32,121 nucleotides of DNA from an uncultured Proteiniphilum sp. (GTDB taxonomy: Bacteria > Bacteroidota > Bacteroidia > Bacteroidales > Dysgonomonadaceae), in assembly GCA_927407015.1 (NCBI GenBank), contig CAKMJT010000043.1, positions 1 to 32,121 of the forward strand, written 5' to 3'. The notes beneath the pieces were generated by a model, which was given only the letters and a program-made list of their open reading frames with translations, did no database searches and had not been told where the DNA came from. Each line of letters opens with the position of its first letter. The stretch's first letter is position 1. This document shows, one piece after another, positions 1 through 7,751 of the stretch. The translations under genes and the position numbers were made by a program.

Positions 1-43
1 CCTTGTCTTAATATGCAATATGTCAATGAACTCTTGATATTTT

Positions 44-136
44 GCTTTCCTTAGAAAGCGCAAAACCTATAGGTTTTGTAAACGATGTTCTGATACGTCT
101 AAGTAACTTAGAAATGTAAACGATGTCCTGATATGT
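44..136. repeat. Cluster of palindromes and short direct repeats
   Basis: Three kinds of symmetry are packed into less than 100 bp at the left edge. GCTTTC/GAAAGC (44-49/54-59) is a 6-bp inverted repeat with a 4-nt loop. CAAAACCTATAGGTTTTG (61-78) is a perfect 18-bp palindrome. A 22-bp direct repeat lies at 77-98 and 115-136 with only two mismatches; it begins TGTAAACGATGT in both copies. A TCTAAG/CTTAGA inverted repeat (98-103/107-112) sits between the direct-repeat copies. The cluster ends a few bases before homology to the FAD oxidoreductase begins (about 143), so it may mark a rearrangement junction. No coding potential is recognised here. Confidence 0.6.
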
Positions 137-142
137 AACACT

Positions 143-400
143 TATCCGATAAGCTATCGATCAATCGTTCCTAAAAAAGATGAATGCGAAAATCTGCTTG
201 TACCGGTATGCGTTAGTGCTACCCATATTGCTTTCGGATCGATACGTATGGAACCGGTATTTATGGTGCTGGGCCAATCCGCTGCAACTGCTGCCTGCCA
301 GGCAATAGATCAACGGAAGGCGGTACAGGATATTAATTACTCGATACTGAAAGAAAGACTGTTAATGGACAAACAGGTGTTGGAGATTGACATAAGGTAA
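143..400 (+). pseudogene. 3' remnant of an FAD-dependent oxidoreductase, paralogue of the next gene
   Basis: An open frame with no start codon encodes about 85 residues matching the C-terminus of the gene at 419-2084. Shared landmarks include PKK(D/E)[11 protein letters not shown], the [10 protein letters not shown](V/I)[10 protein letters not shown] block and the ending LEI. This conserved tail is typical of the FAD_oxidored family (PF12831). The N-terminal FAD-binding domain and most of the protein are absent; homology begins abruptly around 143, after the repeat cluster at 44-136. The fragment and the next gene lie in tandem 18 bp apart, so an ancestral tandem duplication followed by deletion is likely. 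That history is inference. A product is not expected. Confidence 0.85.
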
Positions 401-418
401 CATAATTAATTTATCGTC

Positions 419-2084
419 ATGAAAAAATATGGATATCTAATAGGGATAGCATTGCTAACCTTATTACAATCGTGCGGAAAATCAGCCATTTACAAGGCGG
501 ATGTCATTATTTACGGAGGGACTTCCGCTGCCTTACGGAGGGACTTCCGCTGCCGTCACTGCAGCTGTGGAGGTAATGCAATCCGGTAAAAAGGCAATTA
601 TTGTCTCGCCGGATACACATTTGGGCGGACTATCTTCGGGTGGGCTCGGTTTTACCGATACAGGCAACAAAGCTACTATTGGAGGATTGTCCCGGGAGTT
701 TTACCACAGGGTGTGGCTTCACTATAATGACTCGAACTCCTGGAAATGGGAAAAACACGAAGAGTATGGAAATAAAGGCCAGGGAACCCCGGCTATGGAT
801 GGAGAAAACCGTACCATGTGGATTTTTGAACCGCACGTGGCTGAGAAAGTTTTTGAAAACTTCATCAGCGAGTACGATATTCCGGTATACAGGGATGAGT
901 GGTTGAACCGGGAGTCGGGTGTCGTTACGAAAGAGGGTAAAATTGTGTCCATGACTACACTCTCCGGCAAAACATTCGAGGGGAAAATGTTTATCGACGC
1001 CACCTATGAGGGAGACCTGATGGCAAGTGCAGGTATCAGTTATACAGTTGGAAGGGAAGCCTGCCCGGTATATAATGAGCAGTGGAACGGTGTGCAGGCC
1101 GGTGTATATCACCACGGACACTATTTTAAATCCGATATCAGCCCTTATATGATTCCGAACGATCCCAACAGCGGGCTTTTGCCTTATGTATCCAGTGTGC
1201 CTATACAACCCAATTGTACGGGTGATGATAAAATTCAGGCCTACTGTTTCAGGTTATGCATGAGTAACCACCCGGACAATCGGGTACCGTTTGAAAAACC
1301 GGAGAACTACGATCCGATGAATTACGAACTGCTGGCACGTGTGTTTGAATCGGGTTGGGATGAGTGGTTCAGTAAGTATGACATGATTCCGAACCGTAAA
1401 ACGGATACCAACAACCACGGGCCATTCAGTAGTGATTTTATCGGAATGAACTATGATTATCCTGAGGCATCATACGAGAGGAGAAAGGAAATCATTGAAG
1501 ACCATGAGAATTATCAAAAAGGCTTGTTGTATTTTGTATCGACTGACGAACGGGTTCCCGAAAATGTCAGAAACGAGATGAGCAAGTGGGGTCTGGCTAA
1601 AGATGAGTTTGAGGATAATGGTAACTGGCCGCATCAATTGTATATTCGTGAAGCGAGAAGGATGCTGGGCACCTACGTCACCACTGAAAATGAAGTCCTC
1701 GGACATGTAAATGTTACTGATCCGGTCGGGATGGGATCCTATACCATGGATTCTCACAACGTACAGCGGTATGTGACAGAGGAAGGCTATGTACAAAATG
1801 AAGGGGATGTTGGTGTTCATCCGGAAAAACCCTATAAGATTTCCTATGGTTCAATTATACCGAAAAAGGAGGAATGCACCAATCTGCTGGTTCCTGTTTG
1901 TGTCTCATCCAGCCACATCGCATATGGTTCTATCCGAATGGAACCGGTATTTATGATTCTGGGGCAATCCGCAGCCACGGCTGCCTGCATGGCAATCGAC
2001 CGGAGAGAATCGGTTCAGGATATTGATTACGTACTGTTAAAAGACAAATTATTGAGCAAAAAGCAGATACTTGAAATTGAATAG
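419..2084 (+). pseudogene. FAD-dependent oxidoreductase lipoprotein, frameshifted by a 22-bp tandem duplication
   Basis: Without one copy of the 22-bp duplication at 511-554 the gene would read from ATG 419 as a protein of about 547 residues. It would begin with a lipoprotein signal (MKKYGYLIGIALLTLLQSCG, lipobox L-Q-S-C) followed by the FAD-binding start DVIIYGGTSAAVTAAV. The C-terminus carries the [19 protein letters not shown] block of PF12831-type FAD oxidoreductases, often annotated in Bacteroidota as xanthan-lyase-like; the substrate is unknown. In the present sequence the frame from 419 ends at 587-589 after 56 residues, and the rest is open from an internal ATG at 501. A product from 501 would lack the export signal and the first beta strand of the dinucleotide fold. 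A cstA-type gene follows 53 bp downstream and is probably co-transcribed. Confidence 0.85.
511..554 (+). repeat. Exact 22-bp tandem duplication that breaks the frame
   Basis: Copy 1 (511-532) and copy 2 (533-554) are identical, each beginning TTACGGAGGGACTTCC, with no spacer. Twenty-two is not a multiple of three, so the duplication shifts the host gene from the frame of ATG 419 into the frame of 501-2084. It falls in the codons for the FAD-binding GGTSAA loop. Tandem duplications of this size can revert by slippage or recombination. Confidence 0.95.
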
Positions 2085-2137
2085 AAACCACTTTCATGTA
2101 AACTTCCAATAGACAACTACGCGTAAAATAGAAGAAA

Positions 2138-3565
2138 ATGATTACTTTTCTGATCTCCCTGGCCATCCTGATAGCCGGTTATATCTTTTATTCCAAATAC
2201 CTGGAACGGATGATGGAGGTTGACCCGAACAGGCCTACCCCGGCTGTATCCATGAGTGACGGGGTTGACTTTGTTCCAATGCCCTGGTGGCGAGTTCTAC
2301 TTATCCAATTCCTGAATATTGCCGGTTTGGGTCCTATCTTCGGTGCAATTGCCGGTGCTCTCTGGGGACCGGTCGCATTCATCTGGATCGTCCTGGGAAC
2401 CGTGTTTGCGGGAGCCGTGCACGACTATTTCTCGGGCATGCTGTCTGTGAGACACAATGGACTGAGTATTACCGAGATCATCGGCATCTACCTGGGGAAT
2501 ATAACAAAGCAGTTAATGAGAATCTTCACCATAGTGCTTCTGGTGCTTGTGGGGGTAGTTTTTATTTCAGGCCCTGCCGGTATTCTCGCAAATTTGACAC
2601 CAGCCACTTTGGATTTTAGATTTTGGGTCTGGGTGATCTTTATCTATTATATTTTGGCAACCCTGCTGCCCATTGATAAAATCATCGGAAAGATCTATCC
2701 AATTTTTGGGTTTGCCCTGGTCTTTATGGCAATCAGCCTGATTGTTGCACTCATTGTGAAAGGGTATAGTCTCCCGGAACTGACGGCTGAAAATTGGCAG
2801 AACTTTCATTATGACAAGGCAAAATTCCCCATCTTCCCCATGTTGTTTATCACCATAGCCTGCGGGGCCATATCCGGTTTTCATGCCACACAATCACCTC
2901 TGATGGCCCGCTGTATAAAAAATGAGAAAGAGGGACGAAAAGTATTTTACGGGGCGATGGTTATTGAGGGAGTCGTGGCGCTTATCTGGGCGGCAATCAG
3001 CATGAGCTTTTTCGGTGGTATCCGGGAACTGGGTGAGATGATGGTAGCGCAAAACGGTAATGCAGCCTGGGTGGTCAATGAAATCTCTAACTCCCTGCTG
3101 GGGAAATTTGGAGCCATACTGGCCATACTGGGGGTTGTGGCGGCTCCGATTACTTCCGGCGACACGGCCTTCAGGAGTGCCCGGCTTACCATTGGCGACC
3201 TGCTAAGATTCAATCAAAAACCGATAAAAAACAGGCTTATAATTACGATTCCACTCTTCGCAATAGGGTTCATGCTTACAAAAATAAACTTTGATGTGAT
3301 ATGGAGATATTTCGCATGGTCCAACCAGACATTGGCTACGGTGGTACTGTGGACAATTACGGTATACTTACTGCAAAAGAAGAAGCCGTATTGGATAACA
3401 TTACTGCCGGCGCTGTTTATGACTTCTGTTGTGACAACCTACATCATGCTGGCTCCGGAAGGGTTTGCTCTCTCCAAGCCGATATCTTATGGTACGGGAT
3501 TTTTAACCACTGTAGCGGTACTTATATTTTTCGTGATTTACAAAAAGAAATCTCCCTCAAAGTAA
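2138..3565 (+). CDS. cstA: CstA-family carbon starvation / nutrient transporter
   Basis: A 475-residue, very hydrophobic protein with roughly a dozen predicted membrane segments. It carries CstA-type signatures: PWWRVLLIQFLNIAGLGPIFG, then GALWGPVAFIWIVLGTVFAGAVHDYFSG, SGFHATQSPLMARC and APITSGDTAFRSARL. E. coli CstA and BtsT (peptide and pyruvate uptake) are about 700 residues, whereas Bacteroidota commonly carry this shorter version. The substrate is therefore inferred only as small peptides or pyruvate-like compounds. The start ATG at 2138 follows an A/G-rich stretch (GAAGAAA). The gene lies 53 bp after the FAD oxidoreductase on the same strand and is probably its operon partner. The reading frame is intact. 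Confidence 0.85.
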   Translation: MITFLISLAILIAGYIFYSKYLERMMEVDPNRPTPAVSMSDGVDFVPMPWWRVLLIQFLNIAGLGPIFGAIAGALWGPVAFIWIVLGTVFAGAVHDYFSGMLSVRHNGLSITEIIGIYLGNITKQLMRIFTIVLLVLVGVVFISGPAGILANLTPATLDFRFWVWVIFIYYILATLLPIDKIIGKIYPIFGFALVFMAISLIVALIVKGYSLPELTAENWQNFHYDKAKFPIFPMLFITIACGAISGFHATQSPLMARCIKNEKEGRKVFYGAMVIEGVVALIWAAISMSFFGGIRELGEMMVAQNGNAAWVVNEISNSLLGKFGAILAILGVVAAPITSGDTAFRSARLTIGDLLRFNQKPIKNRLIITIPLFAIGFMLTKINFDVIWRYFAWSNQTLATVVLWTITVYLLQKKKPYWITLLPALFMTSVVTTYIMLAPEGFALSKPISYGTGFLTTVAVLIFFVIYKKKSPSK

Positions 3566-3605
3566 CGAATGCTATCATGCAGTCTCATGTTGCACATTTT
3601 TTTAG

Positions 3606-3643
3606 ATTGCGCAAAATGCGCAACGCAAAATACGCAATTTTTT
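3606..3643 (+). terminator. Possible terminator after the cstA-type gene
   Basis: TTGCGCA (3607-3613) and TGCGCAA (3617-3623) form a 7-bp perfect hairpin with a 3-nt loop. An alternative outer pairing of ATTGCG (3606-3611) with CGCAAT (3633-3638) ends directly at a T run (3638-3643). The site lies 41 bp after the cstA stop and before a convergent gene. The two pairings are mutually exclusive, so the exact structure is uncertain. Confidence 0.45.
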
Positions 3644-3666
3644 ATCTACTCAACCTTGCAACACCT

Positions 3667-4149
3667 TTATCCATTTCCGGTCTCACCCTGCGATAAAAGA
3701 TACATTCTCAGCATCGATATTCTTGTTGCCTGAAACAGGGAGAGCATTATCCCGATATGCTCATCCAAATCCTCACCGTCGAAATCAATTTCATCCTCGA
3801 TGGAGAAATAAAGGCTTTCAAGTCCCGCAAAATCCCCAATATCATATAACTGCTTGATGATTTCCATGCTCATGTTATCTTCGCCTTTGTAGTAAGGGAT
3901 GCCTGTAGTATTTGAAGCAAAAGCCGTTAGTTTATCTCCCAACAGATCTTCCATACAAGGCACGCTGACCGTAATAGGATATCCTTTCACGGGAATAAAG
4001 GGAGAAACAATGGGTACTTCAGTTTGCACCAGACCTTCCAATAACAGCAATGCCCGGATGACCTTTTCGACCAGGATCTTATCCACACTCCTGTTCGATT
4101 TTGAGACCTTGCTGATCCAATCGATGTTTAGTTGCGTTGTGTCTATCAT
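3667..4149 (-). pseudogene. AbiEii/AbiGii-type nucleotidyltransferase remnant with core deleted
   Basis: The 160-residue frame from ATG 4149 (MIDTTQLNIDWIS) resembles the N-terminus and a later segment of AbiEii/AbiGii toxin-family nucleotidyltransferases (PF08843). The later segment has the landmark GDKLTAFASNTTGIPYYKG, followed by SMEIIKQLYDIGD. Between RALLLLEGLVQT and EVPIVSPF the expected catalytic block (FKGGTSL followed by an S-x-D-x-D metal motif, roughly 100 residues) is missing, with the junction near 4018-4022. Family members are about 250-300 residues. The last 45 or so residues, rich in Asp and Glu, do not match what I recall of the family and may come from a second deletion. No AbiEi antitoxin partner lies beside it. 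An upstream in-frame ATG at 4284 gives an implausible N-terminal extension. An active toxin is very unlikely. Confidence 0.7.
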
Positions 4150-4391
4150 TTCTATATATCGGCAATATGTAATCTTAATTGCCGTTAATTTGATTATCTG
4201 TTTTTGAATCGTTGCAGAAAATAGAAATGAGCAGAGTGAATGATACTTTTCAAAAAGTGCGCCTGAATAGATAAAAAAGAACATAGTCTAAAAACTATAT
4301 TTTTTTATTTCTTTAACTTCATGAGCAGCGATTATGCGCTATGTTGGTTAAATATTTTATACAAAAAGCAGTAATGAATGCCATTTTTTTG

Positions 4392-4399
4392 TACGTTTG
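4392..4399 (+). promoter_or_regulatory. Bacteroidota -7 promoter element (TACGTTTG)
   Basis: TACGTTTG matches TAnnTTTG and lies 41 bp upstream of the ATG at 4441. This supports ATG 4441 rather than the in-frame ATG at 4378, which lies upstream of the element. No clear TTG -33 box is seen. Confidence 0.55.
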
Positions 4400-4440
4400 T
4401 GTTGCGTGTGCCAGATGAGGGCACCCAAATAATAATTGCT

Positions 4441-5583
4441 ATGAGAAAACTTTTGCTGTTCGGACTCATTTTTGCCTCCACCTTTGCCTATTCACAGAGT
4501 AACAATGGTAACGGGATGCTCTATCTCGATGAAAACCAACGCCCTGTGTACCGAGAAAACATTATTATCCCTGACGTGAGGGGATACAAAGTACTGAAAT
4601 GCGACTTCCATACGCATACCGTTTTTTCTGACGGTCATGTATGGCCCAATGTTCGCAATCAGGAGGCATGGGAAGAGGGCCTCGATGCACTGGCCATCAC
4701 CGACCACATTGAATACACTCCCCACAGGGAAGATGTGAAGGTGGCTCACAACCGTGGATATGAGTTGCTGAAGGATGATGCCGCGAAAAACAACCTCATC
4801 CTGGTAAAGGGAAGTGAGATCACTCGCAGCACCCCGCCCGGACATTTTAACGCCATCTTTATCGACGATGCTTCAGGTTTTATTGAAGAGAGATCCAGCG
4901 AAAAGGATCGGGCAGCTGTAATGAAAGCTGTCGAACAGAAGGCCTTTATCTTCTGGAACCACCCGGGATGGCAACCCGGCATTGAGGGGTCGTACGAGTG
5001 GATCGACCTGGTGGATGATCTCTACCGGAACAAGGCACTTCATGGCATTGAGGTGATCAACGGCTTCGCTATCCATCTGAAAGCCCTCGACTGGTGTATC
5101 GACAAAGGGCTGACAGTGATGGGGTCATCCGACATCCACAATCTGGTGGCACATGACTACGACAGAAGCAAGGATTACGTGCATCGTTCCATGACGCTGG
5201 TGATGGCAAGTGAACGTACTCCTGAAGGGATCCGTGAAGCGCTCGATGCAGGCAGAACCGTTGCCTGGGCAAGCAAATTCCTGGCAGGGAAAGAGGAACA
5301 TCTGCGTGCACTCTTCTGGGCATGCGTGGAACTGTCGCCCTCACACTATACTGAGGTAAAAGTCAATGGAAACACGATGAACTACTATGAGATCAGAAAC
5401 AACAGTGATCTCTATTTTGAGCTTGTGCTGAAAGAAGGGAACGGCACAAGACGCGTGGTCCTTTACCCGCGATCGGTACAGTTAATCTCTGCACCCGCCG
5501 GGACAACATCGCTCACCTATGATGTCACCTCAACCTATGTCAGAAGCGACCGGCATCTCTCGGTACAACTGCCGTTAAGATAA
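4441..5583 (+). CDS. Secreted PHP-superfamily phosphoesterase (Sb-PDE-like)
   Basis: A 380-residue protein from ATG 4441 with a Sec signal peptide (MRKLLLFGLIFASTFAYSQ). The PHP metal site shows as H57-T-H59 in KCDFHTHTVFSDG, then AITDHIEY (D88, H89), FWNHPGW and MGSSDIHN. PHP domains are metal-dependent phosphoesterases. The signal peptide and a C-terminal beta-rich region (about residues 300-380) resemble the Sb-PDE family phosphodiesterases found in Bacteroidota, so a periplasmic phosphodiesterase is likely. The substrate is unknown. The frame extends upstream to an ATG at 4378, but the promoter element at 4392-4399 and the signal peptide favour 4441. The gene stands alone, with 338 bp before the next one. 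Confidence 0.8.
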   Translation: MRKLLLFGLIFASTFAYSQSNNGNGMLYLDENQRPVYRENIIIPDVRGYKVLKCDFHTHTVFSDGHVWPNVRNQEAWEEGLDALAITDHIEYTPHREDVKVAHNRGYELLKDDAAKNNLILVKGSEITRSTPPGHFNAIFIDDASGFIEERSSEKDRAAVMKAVEQKAFIFWNHPGWQPGIEGSYEWIDLVDDLYRNKALHGIEVINGFAIHLKALDWCIDKGLTVMGSSDIHNLVAHDYDRSKDYVHRSMTLVMASERTPEGIREALDAGRTVAWASKFLAGKEEHLRALFWACVELSPSHYTEVKVNGNTMNYYEIRNNSDLYFELVLKEGNGTRRVVLYPRSVQLISAPAGTTSLTYDVTSTYVRSDRHLSVQLPLR

Positions 5584-5921
5584 CGATCAGGAGACAGTTC
5601 ACAGATTACCTCACACTTTTCAGCAGTGGCCCACAAATCACTTCGCAGCAGGAAGGCAGCCGATAATCCCAAATTTTTTATACGTTTGCCATCTGAAAAT
5701 TCACTTTATTTTGTTGTGGCAATCACCAAAATTAGTGAAAATTTTTTAAACGGCAAAGCGTTGCAACTGTTTATTTGATAATGCTTTGCTCCTTTTTAAG
5801 AAAATATTATTGCGGATTTCAGGTAATCATATGAAACGAGCATTTAAACCGTTTACACCCATGTTGATGACTAAAAGCGAGTTCCATACGACCTTAATGT
5901 AAAAGAATAAAATATTATCAT
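5584..5921 (+). other. 338-bp intergenic region with a promoter candidate
   Basis: TACGTTTG at 5681-5688 matches the Bacteroidota -7 element, but it lies about 230 bp before the next start and has no clear TTG box, so the leader would be long. A 23-codon frame (ATG 5831, stop 5900-5902) lies inside and could be a leader peptide or chance. Its start context (AATCATATGAAA) resembles those of the genes at 5922 and 29669. No terminator or RNA gene is evident. Confidence 0.35.
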
Positions 5922-7202
5922 ATGAAAAATCGTCTATTTTTACCCTGTTTCTTTATTTTATTTACTTGTTTACAGGCATTTTCTCAGCCTGCAAGGCAAT
6001 TGGTACAGGTGATCGTGACCCCGGATAAAGCCGATTGGACTTACGGAAAAGGTGAGCAGGCCCAATTTCAGATCACGGTGCTGAAAAACAATGTTCCGTT
6101 GGAAGGCATTGACGTGAAATACAGTATTGGCCCAGAATTGATGGATGCATGGGAAGAGAAAACCGTTATACTTAAGAAAGGAATAGCTACAATAAAAACC
6201 AAACAGTTTAGTGAAGCCGGTTTTTTGCGTTGCCACGCATCGGTAGAGGTAGATGGAAAAACCTACTCCTCTTACGCGACTGCCGGATTTTCTCCGGAAC
6301 AGATTAAGCCGACCACTACACTGCCATCCGACTTCGAACAGTTTTGGGCTGGAGCTAAAACGGAATTAGCCAAAATACCCATGAAACCTGTATTAACTCT
6401 GATGCCCGAACGATGCACCGACAAAGTGGATGTGTATCATGTGAGCATCGACAATATCAAAGGTAAGATTTACGGCATCTTATGTAAACCCAAAGCCGAA
6501 GGGAAATATCCGGCTATCCTGCATGTCCCGGGTGCAGGTATCCGCCCCTACTATGGCGATATATGGAGTGCTGAAAACGGGATCATCACTTTCCAGATCG
6601 GCATTCACGGTATTCCGGTTAACCTTGAACAAAAGGTGTACGACAATCTGGGTTCCGGTGCGCTCAATGGCTACCAGACCGCCAATCTGGACGATAAGGA
6701 CAATTATTATTACAAACGCGTTTACCTCGGCTGCGTAAAGGCTGTAGACTTTATCGAATCACTCGAATGTTTTAATGGCCGGTATATCGCGGTAACAGGC
6801 GGAAGCCAGGGTGGAGCGCTTTCCATTATCACCGCAGCACTGGACAACCGTATCGATTATCTGGCTGCCTTCTACCCGGCTCTTTCCGACTTAACCGGTT
6901 ATCTGCACGGCCGTGCCGGGGGATGGCCCCACATGTTCAAAGACAATTTCACCAATAAACCGGAAAAAGTGGAAACCTCAAAATATTACGATGTGGTGAA
7001 TTTTGCCCGCTTCGTCAAAGTGCCCGGGTGGTATAGCTGGGGATATAACGACAATGTATGCCCGCCCACATCGATGCATGCCGCCTATAATGTCATTCCC
7101 GGACCTAAAGAGTTACATCTTTTCCAGGAAACCCAACACTGGACTTTCCCCGAACAGCAGGAGCAGAAAAACAACTGGTTATTCAAAAACCTTTTGAAAT
7201 AA
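5922..7202 (+). CDS. Secreted acetylxylan esterase-like alpha/beta hydrolase
   Basis: A 426-residue protein with a Sec signal peptide (about residues 1-21, ending AFSQ). An Ig-like beta domain follows (about 25-125), then an alpha/beta hydrolase of the AXE1 / cephalosporin-C deacetylase type (PF05448). The nucleophile is S295 in the elbow GGSQGG. The likely acid is D377 in YSWGYNDNVCPP and the likely base is H406 in ETQHWTFPEQ, in the order and spacing expected for the family. The role inferred is removal of O-acetyl groups from plant or other glycans in the periplasm. It lies near a sulfatase, which fits a glycan-scavenging region. The frame is intact and all three catalytic positions are present. 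Confidence 0.85.
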   Translation: MKNRLFLPCFFILFTCLQAFSQPARQLVQVIVTPDKADWTYGKGEQAQFQITVLKNNVPLEGIDVKYSIGPELMDAWEEKTVILKKGIATIKTKQFSEAGFLRCHASVEVDGKTYSSYATAGFSPEQIKPTTTLPSDFEQFWAGAKTELAKIPMKPVLTLMPERCTDKVDVYHVSIDNIKGKIYGILCKPKAEGKYPAILHVPGAGIRPYYGDIWSAENGIITFQIGIHGIPVNLEQKVYDNLGSGALNGYQTANLDDKDNYYYKRVYLGCVKAVDFIESLECFNGRYIAVTGGSQGGALSIITAALDNRIDYLAAFYPALSDLTGYLHGRAGGWPHMFKDNFTNKPEKVETSKYYDVVNFARFVKVPGWYSWGYNDNVCPPTSMHAAYNVIPGPKELHLFQETQHWTFPEQQEQKNNWLFKNLLK

Positions 7203-7214
7203 AAACGTACCGGA

Positions 7215-7248
7215 AACCATTCATACCACAGGTAAAATGGTTATTTTT
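7215..7248 (+). terminator. Possible terminator after the esterase gene
   Basis: AACCAT (7215-7220) pairs with ATGGTT (7237-7242), enclosing a smaller ACC/GGT pairing, and a T run follows at 7244-7248. It begins 12 bp after the esterase stop. The T run overlaps the promoter candidate for the next gene. Confidence 0.35.
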
Positions 7249-7249
7249 G
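7242..7249 (+). promoter_or_regulatory. Bacteroidota -7 promoter element (TATTTTTG)
   Basis: TATTTTTG matches TAnnTTTG and ends 19 bp before the ATG at 7269. No convincing -33 box is seen, and the T-rich sequence could equally be the terminator tail of the preceding gene. Confidence 0.4.
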
Positions 7250-7268
7250 TCTGTAAAAAATTAATCGC

Positions 7269-7454
7269 ATGCAAAAAACGAATCTGACAATTGGCGTTCT
7301 TCTGTTGCCCTGTATTTTTTCGATGACAGGATGCGGATCAGGCACGCAGGAAAAAGAAAAAACGGGAAGGATCGCCGAACATGTCTTTCTGATCAGATTA
7401 GACGGCTGGGGCAGCTACAGCATAGAGAAAGCGGATATGCCTCATTACTGGTAA
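7269..7454 (+). pseudogene. Truncated lipoprotein of alkaline-phosphatase-superfamily type
   Basis: The 61-codon frame starts with a lipoprotein signal (MQKTNLTIGVLLLPCIFSMTG, then C) and a charged linker. It then enters HVFLIRLDGWGSYSI, which resembles the first beta strand and metal-binding Asp of phosphodiesterase / sulfatase-like enzymes (alkaline phosphatase superfamily). It stops after KADMPHYW. A complete enzyme would need several hundred more residues. Just past the break, another frame reads DIQQVDEFQESMM and then stops at 7495-7497, which looks like the tail of a coding sequence. This suggests a deletion joining two genes around 7440. The family assignment rests on a short stretch and is tentative. 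Confidence 0.5.
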
Positions 7455-7751
7455 AGATATTCAACAAGTGGACGAGTTTCAGGAGAGCATGATGTAGTTT
7501 GATGTAGCACCCACTATTGCAGGTATTTTTCATATAAGACCCCCCACAGGTTTGGGTCGGCCGTCCCATGAAACAGGTATTTATTGATGATATATAAAAA
7601 AAAGAAATCAAAGATGATACTGGGGGTTTGGGGTGCAGCTCATTCGGCCGCTGTCGCCTGAAAATAGAGGAGCGAAGGCGACTCAATTGGAAATCGAGGA
7701 GCGAAGGCGACTCAAGACGACTAATGTAATTGAACTTTTAATTTAGACGCT
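7455..7751 (+). other. Non-coding stretch after the truncated gene
   Basis: About 300 bp without a credible gene. It starts with a possible coding tail in another frame (to 7497). Its right part carries the duplicated 20-bp element at 7667-7715. C- and G-rich blocks near 7540-7560 and 7620-7635 are visible but unexplained. No TAnnTTTG element was found close to the sulfatase start. Confidence 0.4.
7667..7715 (+). repeat. Two exact 20-bp direct repeats, period 29
   Basis: GAGGAGCGAAGGCGACTCAA occurs at 7667-7686 and again at 7696-7715. Upstream GTCGCCT (7653-7659) is the reverse complement of AGGCGAC inside each copy (7676-7682 and 7705-7711), so either copy could form a 7-bp stem with it. 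The pair lies 36-85 bp before the sulfatase start. Confidence 0.85.

Noticed and set aside
4284..4440. In-frame upstream starts for the AbiEii remnant (4284) and the PHP gene (4378)
   Set aside because: Both add non-homologous residues, and the promoter element at 4392-4399 and signal peptide at 4441 contradict the latter.
5831..5902. 23-codon frame before the esterase gene
   Set aside because: The start context is decent, but there is no composition bias, conserved motif or hairpin to suggest a leader peptide.
7540..7640. C- and G-rich blocks as a possible G-quadruplex or RNA element
   Set aside because: Only two short G runs occur on one strand and no consistent structure could be drawn.
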